A DNA stretch of 64,000 nt from Buddleja alternifolia. Its lineage: Eukaryota > Streptophyta > Magnoliopsida > Lamiales > Scrophulariaceae. Made by a program: the position numbers and the translations under genes. Location: positions 5,258,708 to 5,322,707 of the forward strand of contig CM033391.1 in assembly GCA_019426215.1 (NCBI GenBank), given 5' to 3'. The notes under the pieces were generated by a model. It did not search any database and had not been told where the DNA came from. It worked only from the letters and a program-made list of their open reading frames with translations. Positions 58,997 through 64,000 of this stretch are shown one piece after another. The number at the start of each line of letters is the position of its first letter. Position 1 is the stretch's first letter.

Positions 58997-59230
58997 AGAA
59001 AAATTACACACAGACCCCTCACTTATTAAAAATTATCAACACACTCTCTCAATGGATCTATTTGTAAGGTTTATAAGAGTAAATTTGGAAGAATTGTTAA
59101 ACATACAGGAAGTGGAATTGTAATTGAAAGAAATTTTTAACATTAGAGGGTGTGCTGGTAATTTTCAATAAGTGAAGAGGAGTTTTGGTAATTACATAAT
59201 AAGTGAGGGGATCTGGGTGTAATTTTTCCT
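58997..59230. mobile_element. MITE with 8-base target duplication
   Basis: 234 bases. Ends AGAAAAATTACACACAGACC and the inverse of AGGAAAAATTACACCCAGAT, both with CTCACTTATTA. The exact duplication AAATTATA lies at 58989-58996 and 59231-59238. Confidence 0.88.
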
Positions 59231-60137
59231 AAATTATATTGGTGCCATGCAAATGAATAAGCAGTTGGTTCGAATTGAAATGAAGGAAATGAGGAATCAA
59301 CTTTGATCTCGTTTATATAAAAGGTAACCTAATAAGAAATTATTCACTTTTGATGGAAATTGAATCCACCCTAAGTTTTTGAGATTCAAAATTTTATTTG
59401 AGTTAGGCTTCGTCTGCAAAGGAGATTTAAAAAGTTTTTGAACATAATTTGATTCATAAATGCGAATAAACCTACTCAGAGCTTCAAAATTAAGGTCGTA
59501 AAAAGTATTGAGTTCTTGAATTTAAATTAATCAAAAGGTACGGGAATTCCGCACTTGCAAATTGGTAAATAGTTGATATAATAGTTAACTGTCGATTTGA
59601 ATTTTTTAGAGATAGTGATGTATTTTTTTTAATTATTATTATTATTATTATAACCTATTTATTAATTAAGGTCGTAAAAAGTATATCTTAGGAATGTTCG
59701 AAAAATTGAGAACCAAGCAGCTGTCCTCGGTTGTACCACATGATGGCTTCGATGCGCTAAATTACGCATACATGATAATATGCCACGCCCGCGGATGTGC
59801 TTCATGCACATATGACATCATAAATTGAGTCGAACTGAATAAGATAATACTCAAACTTTCGAATTTTTATCGAAATTGAAAAATAGTATTTGAGTTTCGT
59901 TTGATTACGTACAAAATCGATTTTTGAATGAACTTTAATAGAGTAAAAAATGAGTCAACCTTGAATCAAATGATCATTTTACAACATATTTATAATTTTT
60001 TTTAAGATGGAAACTGTTTTGAGCTGAACTTCCAAATTTTATAGAACAAAAAATCATTTTCAAGCTCCATTGTTATGCTAAACAAGTAGAAGAAAACATA
60101 ATTTTTAAACGATGGATTTCAAGTAATCAATTCGAGT
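59231..60137. other. Intergenic, no gene seen
   Basis: AT-rich, with a short (ATT)n run near 59634. Nothing recognisable. Confidence 0.6.
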
Positions 60138-60425
60138 CACTACAACAAAAAATAATGTAAATGACAAAATATGAAGTGATAGTGTCAAAATTGTCACTAT
60201 ATATACATAGTTAATTGCAATAATTTTTATTTTGTCATAGTAACGATCTTTCGTGACAACAACTTTCTTGTGATCTCTAATTATCAACAATGTTAACTTG
60301 TATACTTCTTGTAACTATAAAATATGTAAAAATTATTCTTGTGACAAAACAAAAATTCTTGTCATTTAATATTTATAATTAGTAACAATTTTGATACTGT
60401 CACTAATATATATATTTTTTTAGTG
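60138..60425. mobile_element. CACTA-type MITE
   Basis: 288 bases starting CACTACAACAAAAAATAATG and ending TTTTTTTAGTG, flanked by AGT on both sides (60135-60137 and 60426-60428). The ends and the 3-base duplication fit the CACTA superfamily. No transposase. Confidence 0.8.
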
Positions 60426-61206
60426 AGTACCAAGTAATTTTATAATCAGTAACAATTTTGATCATGACACTAAAATGCACTTTCATATACCAAATTGATT
60501 GAGCCAAAATATTTAGTGGCAAGGGATGAGAACAACCACAGGGAGATTCACTATCTCAATTATATCTAGCTAGGTTTGAATTTTTTAATATTAATTGATA
60601 AGAGATAAAGTTTTACTTTAGGAATTTTTTATATGCAAATTAAGTTTATCATTAATTAATTACATGTGATGAGCCTAACTTTAATTCGCTCTAAGTACTT
60701 AAGCTCCACAAGATTATAAGATGAAAAGCATCCACGTCCAACCTTTGGGTTAACCACTTTCCCGACTTATTAATTATTGATTTAATTTGTTCGAATAACA
60801 CTCCTATTTATTTAAAATCTTTCCTAACATCTTATGAAATCGATTTACCTAATACTCAGTCGCAAATACACTGAGACATGAACACTTTGCCACCTTAACA
60901 TTAGAAAAAATATAATTAAATTTTGAACTCAATATTTTCTAAATTAAGAAGAGAGAAAAGAAAATTGGTGAAAAATGAATATTATTTTTCTTCTTTTAAA
61001 ATATTACACTTAATGAAAATATTATCTTTCTAATTTAATTGATATATGTATAAAATCATAGGTTGATCTCTATCCAAGCAATTCCATAGGTTGAGTGTAA
61101 AGTAATGTCTTTGTGTGGTGCATTCTTAATCCACTAGTTTTTGTTGTTTTAATATATATAAAAATATATATACACACACTATATTATATAGAATAGACAC
61201 TGTAGA
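60426..61206. other. Intergenic, no gene seen
   Basis: AT-rich. A stretch at about 60440-60475 resembles the right part of the CACTA element (GTAACAATTTTGAT), perhaps an older copy. Confidence 0.5.
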
Positions 61207-61430
61207 GTAGTTAATTTTTTTTTGGGGGGTAAATAAAGTTTAGGTAAGTTCGGCTCCAGTCCCCTACCAGGGCTAGGTCATACCACGAATAGACGGTCCA
61301 TTTCAGGGGTGTCTAGTTGGGAATTTACAGATCGCTCACCAACACAGCCCTCATGTCGGCAGAGGCATTCGAACACACAACCTTCTGAGGGGAAGTGAAC
61401 CGACCTTACCAACTGAGCCAACATGTGTTG
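61207..61430 (-). mobile_element. tRNA-derived SINE (family 2)
   Basis: Minus strand: A box TGGCTCAGTTGGTAAGG, B box GTGTTCGAATGCC, then a body and poly-A. It is better kept than its relative at 16140-16331. Confidence 0.75.
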
Positions 61431-62772
61431 GCGTAGAGTAGTTAATTACTTGCTAAAAGATTAGGCAAATGGATAGCTAATATTTGGTTTCCTTCAATAT
61501 TTTTGGTAGCCAAAAATGAAGGAGGGTTTTGGTATATGTTACTTTTTTGAGGTTATTGAGCATGATTAGAAGCAATAGATTGAGTGATTAGGAGAAGTAT
61601 AAATTTAACATGGTAGCACCCCACGACATGTGCCCATTTCAACGAAGAATCTCTCTCTCCACTTTCTTTGTATTTAGACATCTCACGCAATGTGTCCACA
61701 TGCTTGCCTTAACAATAATCACCAAAACGTGTAACAACAATGAGCTAACTCACTTGACCCTTAAACAAAAAGAGAATTTCTTTGCAACAAATCCCTGTAA
61801 TCTTCTCCGATAGCATTTCGAGAAATTATGTTAGGTTTACGGGTCCCGAATACTTTGAGAAGTCAAAAAAAAGTAAAAGTTAATCCCACCACGAACCCAC
61901 CGCCTCTATAGACTTATGAAAAATGCTTACATCTATTACAAGTAACCACACCTATCACAAAATATCATATAGGTAGAGAAAACAACCCACATACACCATT
62001 CAACCTTGACCAATTAAGTCAGGCCTCATCGATTGTAAAGTGTAGATTATATGCACTAGTAGAAAATAAGATTTAATGATAATTATTTTGAGACGAAAGC
62101 CAAATCGGTCCTAGATTTACATAACTCAGTGATTTTCATGTATACGGTTCCTGAAATTCTATTTTTTTTCCTTCAGTGAGACACTTGTTATTGCCATTTC
62201 ATTTGATGGTCGAGTAATCCTATAATTGTTTCTTTCAATCCATTTAATTTTAGTGAAAAATGAATATAATACATGCATTTGTATTGGATTTCGATGACAA
62301 AACGATGAAAAGTTACCCGCTCACGTTTAGTATTTTTCTTATATGTTTTTACTGGTTCGATATATAACCTCAAATATCCAAAAGAATAGCATCTCTTTTA
62401 TCCATCATTAGCCAAATATAAATGACAAAAGGTGTTATTTTACGCATCATTAAGTGGAAAAGCCTAATCAAATTTAGTTCCATGACAATATAGTGGAACC
62501 ATAAAAGTTAGGCATCACCTAATAGCTTAAGTATTTATAGTCATTTTTCTTTTTTTTTTTAATGAGAGATTTAATGTTAAAGACCATTAATAAATGTGTT
62601 TACGGTAAAGACAAGGAACAATGAGTTTAGTTAGTTAAGAAACTTTAAAAGTTAGGAATAATTTAGTTGAGTAATTAGGTGTAAATTGGTGGAGTGAGAG
62701 CTACAAGTGAAGTGGGGTGATCAAGCATACCAAGAAACAGCTTAAATATTTATGTTAATTTTATATTTTAAT

Positions 62773-62812
<40 letters not shown>

Positions 62813-63840
62813 ATTAAAATATATATATATATATATATATAGATATAGATATAAAAGAAAGAAAAAAATACATACAGGTGGATACACATGGGATAGGCAG
62901 TTACCAACCCATCTTTCCTATCCATTTATTCTTTGTTATTTAATGAAACAAACACTCAAGCAAGTTCTTATTCAAGATTCCTTAATTAGAGTTGAGTTTA
63001 GGTCTAATATAATTAATTTCATAATCAATGCATTACACTTGTTAGGTAATTATATACGTTACTAAAATTGTGAACAGAGAGTACAAGATGTGTGTTAGTC
63101 ATATTTCATTTGCCGCACAATTAGTTAGATACAACTAAAATTAATTTTGACAAGAGTTTCTAAGTACGATTTAGCTTTATTTGTAATAAAAAAAAATCGA
63201 AGGATAAACCAATCCACGACTCTAGATAACCCAATCCAAGAGTCTTAGTTGTGCTATGTCTAACCCTAGCTCCTCCACCCAGACACGCATTGGAGTACTA
63301 TAGTGTGATACTTTGTTGCAGCACATCTTTACTGCTCAATATGTGGAATTCAATTGACGGCGTTACATATGAAAAAAATAAATCAAAATTGCTGATTTTC
63401 ATAACACCTAGACAATCCGATAGACGTAATTAAGACAGATGATTAAAATATCTCGAAACTAATTAAAAATAACTCATTATCGCACACTCCTCTCCAACTC
63501 AACCAAAAAGAACATGAATTGAATTTTTATTTAAATAAAACGAAAAGGAAAAAAGAAATACATAAAGATGCCCAATTTCTCACTTTTCGTGAATGAAAGG
63601 CAAGCATGAATATTGAATAGTAACCACTTATTCACTCAACGAATTTAATTTCCACAATATAAAAAAATTCAGGCTTCAAAGAATTAATAACAATTTTAAT
63701 GAATAATAACACTTTATAATTTTGTAAACCCCAAAAAAAATTGATAAAAATTTAATGATAAGCAAATAATTATTCACATGGATCAAATATTCAAATGTCA
63801 ACCCCTCCTTCTATCTAGCCAATTCAAATCTTCTGTTTTA
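61431..63840. other. Intergenic, no gene seen
   Basis: No supported gene. An (AT)n palindrome lies at about 62760-62840 (TTTAATAAAATTATATA and its inverse). CACTAGTAGAAAA at 62056 resembles a CACTA-type end but I found no partner. Confidence 0.5.
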
Positions 63841-64000
63841 CATCGGTGTAACACGAAAATGTTATGCGTTCGGATGCGTGACAAGTGAGCTTGGCTGCTA
63901 GCTAGTAGTGGCAATCCACCAGCGGCGCTGCGGAGAAGACGAGACGCGGCTGCTGGTTAGACGAAAACTCATGAAATTTCGTCTCACGGTGGACGTCGTC
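63840..64000 (-). other. Possible 3' end of a gene cut by the window edge
   Basis: The last 160 bases are clearly GC-richer than the 7 kb before. On the minus strand two frames run open in from the edge, one ending in TAG at about 63904-63906 and one at about 63900-63902. I cannot identify a product or choose the frame. Confidence 0.25.

Noticed and set aside
1..64000. CRISPR array, operon or phage content
   Set aside because: Spliced genes, plant families and plant transposons throughout; no spaced repeat array.

Overview
The window is nuclear DNA of a flowering plant, most likely a core eudicot. The signs are AT-rich DNA, short spliced genes with GT/AG introns, plant-specific gene families and many small plant transposons. 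I cannot fix the genus; an asterid is a guess. Organellar, bacterial or viral origin is not indicated.

Eight loci look like host genes or close to it: an NDR1/HIN1-like membrane protein (6.5 kb, minus), a secreted eight-cysteine (8CM) protein (11.4 kb, minus), the cell-cycle factor CKS1 (21.3 kb, plus), a 71-residue membrane protein of unknown function (27.2 kb, plus), a histidine-rich secreted protein (29.7 kb, plus), pheophorbide a oxygenase PAO (35.2-40.1 kb, plus, seven exons), histone H2B (40.8 kb, minus) and plastid ribosomal protein bL9 (53.3 kb, plus, six exons). An mTERF gene (30.8-32.0 kb, minus) is interrupted by one in-frame stop. The genes form no common pathway; PAO and bL9 both act in the plastid but are 13 kb apart.

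The left third (6.3-22.8 kb) is a decayed tandem duplication of an NHL-spacer-CKS1 block. The first copy kept NHL and has only a broken CKS1 exon 3; the second kept CKS1 and has a frameshifted NHL. Inside the first copy a second, younger tandem duplication made two 8CM genes, one of which is dead.

The rest is mostly mobile DNA. There is a decayed L1-type LINE (43.3-47.9 kb) ending at a Helitron 3' terminus, two LINE RNase H fragments, five tRNA-derived SINEs, gypsy and LTR remnants, and many MITEs (Stowaway, hAT-type, Mutator-type, CACTA-type, long foldbacks), several with exact target-site duplications. Two SINEs share a 3' tail with the two LINE fragments, which suggests the LINE family that mobilised them. 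The PAO locus carries three separate local tandem duplications, one of which doubles a splice acceptor. From 56.5 kb to the right edge I see no complete gene.
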